Positions 1 to 11,101 of a DNA stretch of 64,000 nt are shown here, in pieces (position 1 is the first letter of the stretch; each line of letters opens with the position of its first letter). Source of the DNA: Apium graveolens (taxonomy: Eukaryota; Streptophyta; Magnoliopsida; Apiales; Apiaceae); the NCBI RefSeq assembly GCF_009905375.1, contig NC_133647.1:137325263-137389262 (forward strand), given 5' to 3'. Both the position numbers and the translations under genes were made by a program. Under the pieces are notes generated by a model. That model did not search any database. It had not been told where the DNA came from and saw only the letters and a program-made list of their open reading frames with translations.

Positions 1-106
1 GTATATACTTGATTTTCAATTTTCATTCTTCCTCTCAATAATATTCAGAATAATCAAATATATAAAAATTAAAATATTTTTTTAAATTTTTTTCGAGCCG
101 AAACGA

Positions 107-290
107 GCTCGGCTCGAGCTCGTTTTCTTAACGAACACATTTTTGTGTTCGAGCTCAAGCTCGATCCCTTAACAAACCGAGCCGCACATGCCAGAAGCTC
201 GGCTCGAGCTCGTTTTCTTAACCAACATATTTTTGTGTTAGAGCTCAAGCTTGATCCCCTAACAATTCGAGCTCTTAACGAGTCAAGTTC
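107..290. repeat. Two-copy ~90-bp tandem repeat rich in GAGCTC/CTCGAG
   Basis: The segment beginning GCTCGGCTCGAGCTCG at 107 recurs at 197, a 90-base period, with the same order of landmarks (TTTTCTTAAC, TTTTTGTGTT, GAGCTCAAGC). The second copy has point changes. Open reading frames here come from the repeat and have no protein-like features. This kind of Gln/Leu-poor GAGCTC-rich repeat is common in plant transposon debris; I cannot assign it to a family. Confidence 0.6.
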
Positions 291-344
291 GAATTTGTTC
301 GCGAACAGCTTGGTTCGCGAAGAGCTCTAGCACTATATGATAAG

Positions 345-1173
345 TGATAATTATTTTACTCGCATTGATGACATGGACAAATGAGTTAGATTAAAGATAG
401 CTCATAGGGTTACACATTTGCATTTTTAAGAAAGGTATAAGAAGCTATCAATGTTTATATTATTCAATTCTATAAATTATTTTAACTAGTACTCCATATC
501 TCCAATAGGTATTTTTAGGAGTTTTGAAAATATAGCCTCTTAGTGTTGGATATACAAGAAATTTTGAATATGCGAGATACTAGAATTTTAAAAATATATA
601 AATTGTACTATATATTTGTTTATTATGAGTAATTTAAATAGAATATAGAGTATAGATCAATCTCCCAAAAAAATGAATGAAGTTTTTTTTTACAAAAATA
701 AAAATACTTGAAGGGTTTTTATTTTTTTGGAAACGATAATACTTAGGTAAATTCTTTTATATTACCCCGCGTTCCTAAAAATATATATTTATTTCGGTCA
801 ACTTTCATTAAAATTTAACTGAAATTTACACATATCATATAATCGAAAAAAATAATTATAAAAATATCTTGAAAAATTTATTTAGTCTATTCTAAAATGT
901 AACTTTCATGTTTTAAAAATAGATAATTTTTAAAATGATAGAAATGAGGGAGTCAAAGAAGGATATTTCCATTGTTAATGCAGATGGTGCAAGAAGGAAT
1001 GAATCAATTATAGATAGACAGATAAAGGGGGCCTTGATGTGAAGGAAGTGTTGTTCAGATAGGCTGGATTGAAGGACTTGCAGTTGTGAGATTAAGCTTC
1101 AGGGTTTTTGGTTTTAGTTTATCTAGGTGTCTCTTTTTTGGATAGTGCAGTTATCTATTGTGGGCTTTATTTC
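345..1173. other. AT-rich non-coding DNA
   Basis: A/T-rich sequence with homopolymer runs and no open frame of note. I see no recognisable repeat, promoter or gene fragment until the SINE target duplication at 1174. Confidence 0.5.
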
Positions 1174-1184
1174 AGTTTCTCCTA

Positions 1185-1412
1185 TTTTTTTATCGTAGAG
1201 AACTCGCAACCGCTACCCTTCGGGTACGGACTGGGTAAACCCCAAGGACTCACGCAATAGCCACCAAACCACGTGAACCAAGATAAACCGCACTTTAGCG
1301 ATAGACTCTGATTCAAGAGACATAATCATAAATTCTCCTCGCGTGGAATTCGAACTTGTGACCAAGAGAATAATTATCCCCTCTTTAATCAACTGAGCCA
1401 ACACTTGCTGGA
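1185..1412 (-). mobile_element. tRNA-derived SINE, full length, with 11-bp target site duplication
   Basis: Read on the minus strand, the element starts with a tRNA-like RNA polymerase III promoter. The A box (TGGCTCAGTTG, plus-strand 1390-1400) is followed about 45 bases later by a B box (AAGTTCGAATTC, 1346-1357). It ends in CTACGATAAAAAAA. It is flanked by a perfect 11-bp direct repeat, AGTTTCTCCTA, at 1174-1184 and 1413-1423, which is the expected footprint of LINE-assisted insertion. Length is ~228 bp, usual for plant SINEs. It has no coding capacity; the 63-codon minus-strand frame inside it is incidental. The 3' half is shared with the truncated copy at 39,209-39,305. Confidence 0.88.
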
Positions 1413-1423
1413 AGTTTCTCCTA

Positions 1424-2252
1424 ATTCTAAGTAATCCGATTTTGTTAGATTGTTTATCACTCTAATATATGGGTTTTTTTTATCAAAAAAGATAATAGAT
1501 AATTAATTAAGAAACTGAACTATAATTATATATTTTTAAATGAAAGAAAATAATGTTAATAGTGTTATATATATAATAAAATTAATAGTTATTATAATAA
1601 AAATAAATATAAGTAACAATAAACAAATCATTTGTTAATCGAGTTAATGTAATATCATTTTCTTAAAAAAGTTTGGAATGTATAAGTTTGATTTAAAATA
1701 TTTTTTCAATAGATAATTTTAATTTTTATCTTATAAATGAGGAACACATTTAGATTGTATTTAGGTATAAATATTATCTATGGTTTGTTTTATTTTGTAA
1801 AATTAGAAAATTACTGATGGTCATTTAAAAAATTAAGACTACATAAATCCTATAAAACATAAAAATTAGGAAGAAATATGATAATAATAATAATAAATTA
1901 TTAAAATTTAAAATTAAAATAAAAATCTAATGAAATACATTTAAAGTACTATAACAATTAAATGTAAAGTATTTTTTTCAAAATCATTACAAGAATAGAA
2001 ATAACTATAAAATATTATTACAAAAACGACAAGATGCATATAGCAAACAACTTTTCAACATTTTCTAAAACTCCAGAATAGAAAATTTATATAAAAAAGT
2101 AATTAAGTAAATATATTTTGTGGTATAATTAAATTATTTCTCTTTTATTAACAATATGTATATTTAGGTTATCAAGGTTTTATATGAGTAGGTGGGTCTT
2201 AGTGGCAAAGACAGTGACCGAGGTGAGTTGCATGTGATAAAGTACAGTTATA
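1424..2252. other. AT-rich non-coding DNA between SINE and CACTA end
   Basis: Very A/T-rich with short microsatellite-like runs (for example ATAATAATAATAA near 1880). No coding signal, promoter or repeat family recognised. Confidence 0.5.
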
Positions 2253-3560
2253 CACTACAAGAAAAATGACTAAATACAACCAATTCAAAATCGGTCGTAT
2301 TTAACTAAATACAACCAGTTTTAGGGCCGGTCGTACATATTCAACAAGTTAAATACGATCGATAAATACGACCGCAGTCGGTTAAATTGAATTTTCACAT
2401 AAAAATTGAAAATCGCGCCGAATTTTTTTGAATGAATTTAAATTCAATTGTATACGATCGAAAATATTGTTCTAAATTCGACCGCATCCTAAAGAATTAA
2501 CGAGCATCGGAATATTAAAAAGAGGCTCGCCGGAAACCGGAAATCAAACCGTAAAGTTTCCAGATTTCAGGGAGCTTAAAAATCCGGCGATTATTTCCGG
2601 CAACAACAAAAACACAAGTTTTTCGGCCAAATATTAGATCTGGGAAAGTTTTCAATATTGGTGTTTGTGTAGTGAGAGAGAAGATGTAAATGGCATATTC
2701 ATTAACAATCTTTACAAGTCATCAATCCAAAAAATAAGGCTTTAAACATTTCAACCCAAATATTCAAAACACACGAACACTAATCCACTAAACGAAAACA
2801 CAAGCACTAAAATATAGATATATCAATATAATAATACCAAACTAAACATACAATATATTACTTTAATCACCATATTCCGCACACATATATACAATTATTA
2901 ACACAACACCACCGCGCGATAAAGCTGTTTATGTTAGGACTAAAGCTGCTGATATTACCGGCCCTGATGGTGCTCCTGTTCAGAGTAGTACGCGTGATAA
3001 TCGAGGTGGCGGTGGTGTGGAGGTGGCTACGGCGGTGGTGGTGGAGGCTATAGTGATGATGGGTATGGTGGTGGTGGATGAGGTGGCTACGGCGGCGGTG
3101 ATAGAGGCTATCGCGATGGTGGGTATGGTGGTGGTGGAGGCTATGGTGGTGGTGGTGGATGTGGCGGAGTACGTGGTGGTGGTCGGGGTCGAGGCGCTGG
3201 TGGTGGCGGGGAAGAGTGTTTGGGGTGAGAGAGACAGGGTGTTTGCGTGAGGGAAGCAGGGGGTGGGGGTTGAGGTTAAGAAAATTTTTGATTTTATAAA
3301 TATTTTAGTTATGATTTTAAACTATTATTTCAGCGGTTGGATCGTTGCTTGAGTGGTTGATTTTTGTTCATTAGATATAGTTCACACGGATCACTGACAT
3401 GACAATAAATTCAACTATATTCGGTTGAATCTACGAGTGTCAAATTAATTAATTGTTTTATAGTTTATGTTAGTAAATTTGCAATTTCTAATAATACTAG
3501 GACATAAATATCATAATTATTTAATATATTATTTGTTAAAATTTCTTTATATTTCAATAC
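2253..3560 (+). mobile_element. CACTA (En/Spm) transposon, left end
   Basis: The terminus CACTACAAGAAAAATGAC at 2253 is the canonical CACTA-superfamily end. It is followed by subterminal copies of a short motif in both orientations (AAATACGACC / CGGTCGTATTTA, roughly 2275-2500), as in the transposase-binding zone of these elements. Inside lie a captured cold-shock/glycine-rich gene fragment (2915-3230) and then a 176-bp satellite array. No matching right terminus was found before the Copia LTR at 5190, so the element appears truncated. The end coordinate given is only the limit of the non-satellite part. Confidence 0.7.
2915..3230 (+). pseudogene. Captured fragment of a cold-shock-domain glycine-rich protein (GRP2/CSP type)
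   Basis: Reading from about 2934, the frame gives RTKAADITGPDGAPVQ followed by a short RDN-type linker. This matches the end of a plant cold-shock domain (the usual form is RTKAVDVTGPDG) and the start of the glycine-rich tail. A one-base shift near 3017 then moves the frame. In the next frame the tail continues as many GGYGGGG-type blocks to about 3225, with one internal stop near 3080. Family members are RNA chaperones with an N-terminal cold-shock domain and Gly-rich/CCHC tails. Here the RNA-binding N-terminus is missing and the copy is broken. It sits between CACTA subterminal repeats and the satellite, which suggests transduplication of a host gene segment. The 77-codon Val/Ala-rich frame at 3017 is an out-of-frame shadow of the Gly tail. 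Confidence 0.75.
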
Positions 3561-3689
3561 AATATTAATTTTTGAAAATCTTCATAAAAGTATGGTTAGA
3601 TTACTTTAAAAAAATTATTAAAATTTATTTTATTCGAGATGTTTTAAATATATGTTTAACTATACGAAAAAAAGAAATGAACAAGTTAA

Positions 3690-5189
3690 AATAAGTGATC
3701 CAACTGTACAAATGCCAAGGTTCATATATATTAGTGATATAATAAAAATTTCAGAAAATATTAAATTTATTTGGTTTGCTATTCTAACATTCAACTGGTT
3801 ATTTGACTAGTACTGTTTACTAGTGTTTAGTCCCCAGTCGATGTTTCAATTTTTATAAAAATATTTATGTATGATTCAACCATACGGACGTCAAGACGTT
3901 TATATATTAGTGATAAGACAAAATTTTCAGAAAATAATAAATTTATTGGTTTGCTATTATACTAGTCACCCAGTTATTTGACTAGTACTACTTACCAGTA
4001 TTTAGTCCGATGTTGATATTTCTATTTTTTAAAAATTATTTATAATTGATCCAACCGTACGGATGTCAAGAACTGTATATAATAGTGATAAGATAAAATT
4101 TTCATAAAATAATAAATTTATTTGATTTGCTATTATAACAGTCAACTATTTATTTGACGAGTACTAATTACTAGTGTTTAGTCCCATGTCGATGTTTCGA
4201 TTATTTTAAAATTTTGTATGAATGATCCAACCGTACAGATATCAAGATCTGTATATATTAGTGATACAACAAAATTTTCAGAAAATAATAAATTAATTTG
4301 ATTTTCTATTATAATAGTCAACCAGTTATTTGACTAGTACTGCTTACCATGCTTACCAGTGTTTAGTCCCATGTCGGTGTTTCAATTTTCTTAAAAATAT
4401 TTATGAATGATCCAACCGTACGGATGTTAAAATCCGTATATATTAGTGATACAACAAAATTTTTAGAAAATAATAAATATATTTGGTTTGGTATTATAAC
4501 AGTCAACATGTTATTTGACTAATACTTCTTACTAGTGTTTAGTCCCATGTCGATATTTTGATTTTCATAAAAATATTTATGAATGGTCCAACTGTACGGA
4601 TGTCAGGACCTGTATATATCAGTGAAACGATAAAATTTTCAGAAAATAATAAATTTATTTGGTTTGCTATTATAACAGTCAACTAGTAATTTGACGAGTA
4701 CTGATTACTAGTGTTTAGCCACATGTCGATGTTTCGATTATTTTAAAATTTTGTATGAATGATCCAACTGTACATATGTCAACATCTGTATATATTAGTG
4801 ATACAACAAAATTTGCAGAAAATAATAAATTTACTTGGTTTTCTATTATAAAAGTCAACCACTTATTTGACTAGTACTCCTTACCAGTATTTAGTCCCAT
4901 ATCGATGTTTCAATTTTCTTAAAAATATTTATGAATGATCCAACCGTACGGATGTCAAAATTCTTATATATTAGTGATACGACAAAATTTTCAGAAAATA
5001 ATAAATATATTTGGTTTGCTATTATAACAGTGAACATGTTATTTGACTAGTACTGGTTACCAGTGTTTAGTCCCATGTCGATGTTTCGATTTTCTTCAAA
5101 AATATTTAAGAATGATCCAACCGTACGGATGTCAAAACCTGTATATATTAGTGATACGACAAAATTTTTAGAAAATAATAAATTCGTTT
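3690..5189. repeat. 176-bp satellite array, nine units
   Basis: The landmark GATCCAACCGTACGGATGTC recurs with small changes at 3697, 3873, 4048, 4224, 4409, 4585, 4761, 4937 and 5114. The spacing is 175-177 bp, except one 185-bp unit that contains a small internal duplication near 4345. Other shared blocks in each unit are GACAAAATTTTCAGAAAATAATAAAT and TTTAGTCCCATGTCGATGTTTC. The last unit is cut by the Copia 5' LTR at 5190. The same family occurs at 38,270-39,208 and 41,090-41,703. Confidence 0.92.
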
Positions 5190-6491
5190 TGTAAGTCATA
5201 TGTCATAGCCTATTTGTATATTCGAGGATTCAACTCAACTCAAATAAGAATGTAATAAGTAAATAGTGGATCGACCGTCAGAGAGATCTCGCAAAGTAAT
5301 ATCTGTCAAAGGATTCAGAAACAAGGTTCATCTATAGACTTGAGGAGTTAATTCACTGGAAGAAGTTCAAGAAGTTGATCATGCCTCAGTGATATAAATC
5401 AAGATCGTGGATTTAATCAAGTGACAGAGATCTCGTCAGGGTATCAATTAATTACAAGGATTTAATCTGAAGAAAATCAAAGTGTCAGAGTCAAGACATG
5501 AAGAAATGTCACGGAAGTTAGTCACTCATGAACCAGACAGTACATCGAGTGTCAACGTTGAAGTGGTGGAATTGATTCATAATTTTCAGAAGATTTGCAG
5601 AAGAATGGTTGCTGCTCAAGACTAGAATTAATTCTCTATTAATTAATTAATTCATCTAATTTAATTAAGAAAATAAATTATATCTGCGAAGAATAATTTA
5701 TTTATTAATTGAATTAATTGATTAATTAATTCTGAATTAATTTTAGGAATTTTCAGAAGTTTAATTGGATTAAATTCAAATCTTAAATCAGCAAGACAAA
5801 TGGAAATGAACTAGCATGACAATCTGGATTGTCATACCGATTGTCATGCTAGGCCATTTTCCATTGTCATACCGAAAGTTACTCTAGGAGGATAATTGTC
5901 TTGCTAGTTCATTCTGATTGTCATGCTAGTTCATTCAGATTGTCTTGCTAGTTCATTCAATCGTCCTACCGAAAGTCTTGCCAGCTATAGGATTGTCATG
6001 CCAATTCAATTCTATTGGTTTGTTGATTAAAAAGAAGCAGAAGACCTTCTTTCAATAATCTATCATTCAAACAGAAGAACAAAGAACAAGAAAAGCAGCC
6101 GCCTTGAAATATTACATTTTTCATCTGTTTAATTCAAGATCAATTTCTAGATTGTAAAGTTAAATCCAATCAACTAGAAATCTTTATCTTGTTCTTGTGT
6201 AACAATCTAGCGGATCAAAATCCCTAGAACTTAATCTCAAATTGCGTTTAGCATTTGAATCTTTTTATTACAAAAATAGAAAAAGTTCATGTCGAATTTA
6301 TTCTAGATTTGTGATAATTAATTTGAGATTAATTCCTTGTAATCGATACAGTTGTTGTAACACCTTTCAAGTTTAATAATATTTTTATTTAACTTGAATT
6401 TTGTTTCACATTTTTTATTCCGCATTTAATTCGATTATTCGGTACTGTTTGTATTCAACCCCCCCTTCTACAAACACATTGGGACCCAACA
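5190..6491 (+). repeat. 5' LTR of the Copia element (1.3 kb)
   Basis: It begins TGTAAGTCATATG and ends GGGACCCAACA, directly before the primer-binding site. Its end is typical for Copia LTRs. It is unrelated to the LTR at 19,046-19,658. It interrupts the satellite array on its left side. Confidence 0.75.
5812..6005. repeat. Degenerate ~24-bp repeats inside the 5' LTR
   Basis: The block GATTGTCTTGCTAGTTCATTC and variants (GATTGTCATGCTAGTTCATTC, ATTGTCATACCGAAAG) recur about eight times. Such short internal repeats are common in the U3 region of plant Copia LTRs, where they may act as enhancer-like elements; that role is an inference. Confidence 0.6.
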
Positions 6492-6493
6492 AT

Positions 6494-6505
6494 TGGTATC
6501 AGAGC
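6494..6505 (+). other. Primer-binding site (initiator tRNA-Met)
   Basis: TGGTATCAGAGC lies two bases after the 5' LTR and is the usual plant Copia primer site, complementary to the 3' end of tRNA-iMet. Confidence 0.85.
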
Positions 6506-6587
6506 CTTCTGATTAACGAACAAATCAAGATCCTAGACTTTTGTGATTTTTCAACTCCTTGAATTTTTATTTATTCAAAAATTCATA

Positions 6588-7602
6588 ATGACTTCACATA
6601 AAGTTGGAACCGTTAAAATTCCACAATTTGATAAAGAGAATTATATCATGTGGAAGAAGAAGATGCTATTATTTTTACAAGTTGCAAATCCCAAATATTC
6701 AAACTTGTTAAAGAAGGGTATAAAAACTCTGATGGTTATTGAACCGGAGGTAATAATAGATGGTGTGGTGACTACTGAAGCTAGAACCTATCCAAAAGAG
6801 CCTGAAGATTTTACTCCTGCTGAGAAGGAAGAAGCCTCCTTGGATGCCAGCCTTCAATTAATATTAATTGATTCCCTTGATCCCTTGATGAACAGACATG
6901 TGATGAACTGTAAAAATTCCAAACACATGTGGGAAACTATTGAGGTGATTAATGAAGGCACAGAGGAAGTTAGGGAGAACAAGTTGGAAATCCTAACCTC
7001 TGAATATGAACATTTCAAATCAAATCCAGGAGAAGGAATTACTGAAGTGTTTGAGAGGTACAATGCGTTGATCAACAACCTGAACATCAATGGAAAGTAT
7101 TATTCAATCAGGGAGGTCAACAAAAAGTTCCTTTTAACACTGCCAGCTCATCTTGAACATAGAATCACTGCCATTAGAGAAGCTAGAGATCTGAGTGAGA
7201 TTTCTTTGGACAGGCTCTATGGAGTGTTAAAAACCTATGAGTTGGAGCAGATTCAACAGAAGGAAGTCTACGGGAAGGATAGAATGGTCAGCACATCTAC
7301 TGCACTTGTAGCTGAAGGTCAACAACAACAACAATCTCAACAGTTAGAAAGAATGGTACAGTTTTCCAAGGGTGAGGAAAATGAGTTAGTAGCAGAATAT
7401 GATCCTCCTACTACAAATCAATCAAGTGATGATTTTTATTCCTTGGAAGAGCTGGAGCAATTGGAAGATGAATCAATGGCCTAAATTGTCAAGAGATTCT
7501 CCCATGTCAGATTCAGGAGGAATCCCAAGCTTAAGTACAAGTCCAACTACAACAAATTCCAGAAAGGTGGATCTTCATCCTCTAACACCAGCAGTGGTGG
7601 GT
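6588..7602 (+). pseudogene. gag: Copia gag (capsid part), interrupted
   Basis: The likely start is the ATG at 6588 (MTSHKVGTVKIPQFDKENY), the usual opening of Copia Gag; the frame can be read from 6543 but without family resemblance. The region with SLQLILIDSLDPLMNRHVMNC and the W-x4-VINEGTEEVRENK stretch is the UBN2/retrotransposon-gag domain. Gag would form the virus-like particle in the cytoplasm. A TAA at 7482-7484 interrupts the frame, after which about 39 further codons of basic, Ser-rich Gag linker continue to a second stop near 7600. The zinc-knuckle part then resumes in another frame at 7613. Confidence 0.85.
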
Positions 7603-7612
7603 AAAAACAGGA

Positions 7613-9412
7613 ATGGTTGATCGGAGCACCATTAGATGCTATAACTGCAATGAGTTGGGACACTTTGCCACAGAATGTAGGAAGCCAAAGCATGTAAGAA
7701 AGAACTCTGAAAGGGCTTATCTGGCAAAAGGAAGAAGCTGGGATGATACTGAAAGTGAAGATGAAGATGAAGGAAATCTTGCTCTTATGGCTATTGATGG
7801 AAAAGCTTCATCGTCAAGAATAGAGGTAAAACTTTCTGATGCTGAAATGGTTTATCATCTAAGAGGTAACTTAGATTGTGCACGTCGTGATAATGAACTG
7901 TTAAGTTTACAGATCACAGACCTTGAGAAAGAGGTCAATGAATTAAGACTTGTGCACATTAATCAAGACAAATTAAAAGAACAGGTATCTTTTCTAGAGA
8001 ATAGAGTTGACTGTTATAGAAAACTCGAAACTATTCTCAAAGACAAAATCACCGGTCTTGAGACTAAGGTTAGAGCCTACTTCAATTCTTGTTCGAAGGC
8101 TAAAGAGTTCTACAGTAAGCAAGCTGTTAATTAAACATCTGGAATAGGTTATGATTACAATGCTGCTATTGGAGAATTAGGCATAAACTCCCCTCCTCAT
8201 GTATGTGCTAAAGGGAGGGAAGTACCACATGTGCTTAAGGGTGTTGATGAACCCCTCTATAAAGCATCAATTGCTGAACCATTTGATGCGACCTCTTTTG
8301 TTATTCAAGAAGAAATACGTGCTGAGGATCATGCTTATGAGAAGATTGTTTCCAAGTCAAGTGAGTCGAAAGTTCCAGTCAAAGTTGTGAAAGCAACTGA
8401 GACTAACTCAGACACACATGAGTTGGATAACAATAATGCCATGTCTACCATGCATAAATTGCCTGCTGTTAATCACTCTCATAAAGCATGTGGTGTTGCT
8501 AATTGTATGTCTTGTGCTTTTAATATGATGTATGCTTATTTTAATGGTAAGCATGTGTCTAATGATAAGACTACTCCTCGTCAGCATGTGAATAACAAGA
8601 AGCATGATATGTCTAAGATTATTAGGACTTGGACTAACTCTGGAAAAATAACTCAAAATTTGCTAAGCAGTGGAAACTGGAAAGAGGGCTTAGGTTATGG
8701 AGAAAATAAAAATGAAAAAGGAACTGTAGAAATTAAGCCTGTTGATAAGCAAAATCCGAAGTTAAAACCTGTTAAGTTTGTAACTGAAAAATCTGAAAAT
8801 GAGAAATCAGAAGTTAAAAAGGAATTAGCTTCTGACAAACTAAAACAGGAAAAGACAGCTGAAGTTAACATAGGCTTAATGACAAAGAAGCAGCTTAAGC
8901 ATAAGCTGAAAGATGTTAAGAATGGAAACAAGGTAAAATCACCTAGGAAAAACAGGAATGGAAAGGAAGGTGTGAATAAAAGCAATAACTATAAATCTGT
9001 TCCTGATGCTCCTAGGAAAGCATGTCATAACTGTGGAAGTTCTAACCATTTGGCTTCTTTTTGCAGGAAGAATAAGAATATTAACTCCTTATCTTCAAAA
9101 TCAGGAGTAAAGAGTCAGTCTGTTAGATACAAACCACAAAATCCTTGTTTTCATTGTGGTAGTTTATGGCATTCCATTTATACTTGTAAGGAATATCATA
9201 GTTTGTACTATGATTATTATCAAATAAAATCTTCTTTAAAGAAAGTTTCTGTTGTTCCTTCTAGTGTAAGTTCTGATTCAAAGTCTGGTAGTATAAGTTC
9301 TGATAAGAAAACTGTTAACATAAAATCTGATGCTAAATCCGCTGCAAATGTTAACAAACCTAAAAAGGCCAAAGGATTCAAGCAAGTCTGGGTCCTTAAA
9401 ACTAATAATTAG
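7613..9412 (+). pseudogene. Copia gag C-terminal / nucleocapsid region with three zinc knuckles
   Basis: One frame runs from 7613 to 9412 with a single internal stop (TAA at 8132-8134). It has CCHC zinc knuckles CYNCNELGHFATEC (~7649), CHNCGSSNHLASFC (~9023) and CFHCGSLWHSIYTC (~9148). Between them are a heptad-rich coiled-coil segment (about 7890-8090) and a Lys-rich stretch (about 8750-8960). This long, multi-knuckle Gag tail fits the SIRE-like lineage. The TAG at 9410-9412 and TGA at 9422-9424 separate it from the protease region in the same frame. In SIRE elements a gag/pol stop can be genuine and suppressed, so these two may not both be damage. Confidence 0.8.
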
Positions 9413-9424
9413 TGGTCTTTTTGA

Positions 9425-11101
9425 TTGCAGGGCAACAGGAAAAATATTTTAGTTCTGGACATTAGATGTTCAGGACATATAACTGGAAATAAGGCCCTGC
9501 TATCAGACTTTGTGGAGAAAGCTGGCCCAAGTGTTTCTTATGGAGATAGCAACATTGGAAAAACTTTGGGATATGACAATATCAATCTTGGGAATGTCAT
9601 CATTAAAAATGTAGCTCTGGTCTCAGGACTTAAACATAACTTACTGAGTATAAGTCAAATCTGTGACAGAGGTTATCATGTTGATTTCTTTGCAGAACAT
9701 TGTGAAATAGTTAGTAAATCTAAAGGAAAAGTTGTTCTGAAGGGATTCAGGCGTGGTAACATTTATGAAGCTAAGCTTTCAACAAGTTCTGATGGTTCTG
9801 CAATCTGTTTAGTGAGTAGAGCCTCAATTGAAGAAAGCTGGAATTGGCACAAGAAACTCTCTCATTTAAACTTCAACAAGATAAATGAACTGATCAAGAA
9901 AGATCTTGTGAGAGGACTGCCAAAATCAGTGTTTGCTCCTGATGGTCTTTGTGACTCATGTCAGAAGGCCAAACAAAGAAAATCTTCATTCAAGAGCAAG
10001 ACTGAATCATCAATTCTTGAGCCTTATTATCTACTTCATGTTGATCTATTTGGTCCAGTGAATGTCATGTCTATTGCAAAGAAGAAATATGCGTTGGTCA
10101 TAGTAGATGAGTTCACCAGATACACATGGGTGTATTTCTTGCACACAAAAAGTGAAACTGCATCTATCCAGATTGATCATGTCAAACATCTGGATAAATT
10201 GATCAAAGATTCTGTGAAAATTTTGAGGAGTGATAATGGCACTGAATTCAAGAATCTGATAATGGAAGAGTTCTGCAAAAATCATGGAATAAAGCAGGAA
10301 TTTTTTGCTCCTGGAACTCCACAGCAAAATGGAGTTGTTGAAAGGAAGAATAGAACTCTCATTGAAGCTGCACGAACAATGCTTGAAGAAGCAAAGCTTC
10401 CAACCTATTTCTGGGCTGAAGCTGTGCAGACTGCTTGTTTTACTCAAAATGCAACACTCATTAACAAGCATGGAAAAACACCATATGAGATGGTGAAGAA
10501 CAAGAAGCCAAATCTGAAATACTTTCATGTATTTGGATGTAAGTGTTTTGTTCTCAAGACTCATCCTGAACAGCTATCCAAGTTTGATCTAAAAGCTGAT
10601 GAGGGAATCTTTGTTGGATATCCACTTTCCACAAAAGCCTTCAGAGTCTATAATTTGAGAACAAAAGTGGTCATGGAATCTATCAATGTCTCTTTTGATG
10701 ACAAGAAGATCACTGGACTTGAAGATTGCATTGATCATGATCAGCTGAGATTTAAAAATGAAGATTCATATTCTGATACCTTAAGTCCTGACAGTCTAAG
10801 TCCTGATACTGTAAACTCTGATGGATTAAACTCTGATGTTATTGAAACTGTGGTGACTACGTCAAAGGAAGATGCACCAATGCAGGGGGAGCATACTCAA
10901 GATATTATCACATCTCAAGAAGCATCAGAACATATATCTGGCTCTTCAAGTTCTGATTCGTCAAGTTCTGATAAGCCAAGTACTGACAGTGCTGAAAATC
11001 TAAATGCTGAAGGATCCAACTCAGAGAGCATAGTTTCAGGGGGAGCATCAGAAAATGAAAACGAAGACAGCTTGAAATTATGGGGGAGCATCCAGTTCTA
11101 G
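9425..11101 (+). pseudogene. Copia pol, protease and integrase part
   Basis: In order: an aspartic-protease remnant, GAG-pre-integrase, integrase core and the integrase C-terminal region. At the protease active site the usual D-S/T-G is replaced by D-I-R (LVLDIRCSGHITG, residue ~12), so the protease looks inactive. The pre-integrase zinc finger is intact (WHKKLSH near residue 140 and CDSCQKAK near 180). The integrase catalytic triad is present: D in HVDLFGP (~205), D in RSDNGTEF (~268) and E in NGVVERKN (~304). The Ser/Asp-rich tail (SPDSLSPDTVNSDG) precedes a frameshift near 11,080 that cuts it from the reverse transcriptase frame. The start at 9425 is a convention; the protein would be part of a polyprotein. 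Confidence 0.88.

Noticed and set aside
145..330. 61-codon plus-strand frame
   Set aside because: It lies in a two-copy GAGCTC-rich tandem repeat and its protein repeats the same words; no coding evidence.
1213..1404. Minus-strand 63-codon frame, or a tRNA gene
   Set aside because: It lies inside a SINE; the tRNA resemblance is limited to A and B boxes, without an acceptor stem or complete cloverleaf.
3017..3250. 77-codon Val/Ala/Met-rich protein
   Set aside because: Out-of-frame reading of a glycine-rich gene fragment; the neighbouring frame gives GGYGG repeats.
3690..5189. CRISPR array
   Set aside because: Whole 176-bp units are repeated with no repeat-spacer alternation, in a eukaryotic context.
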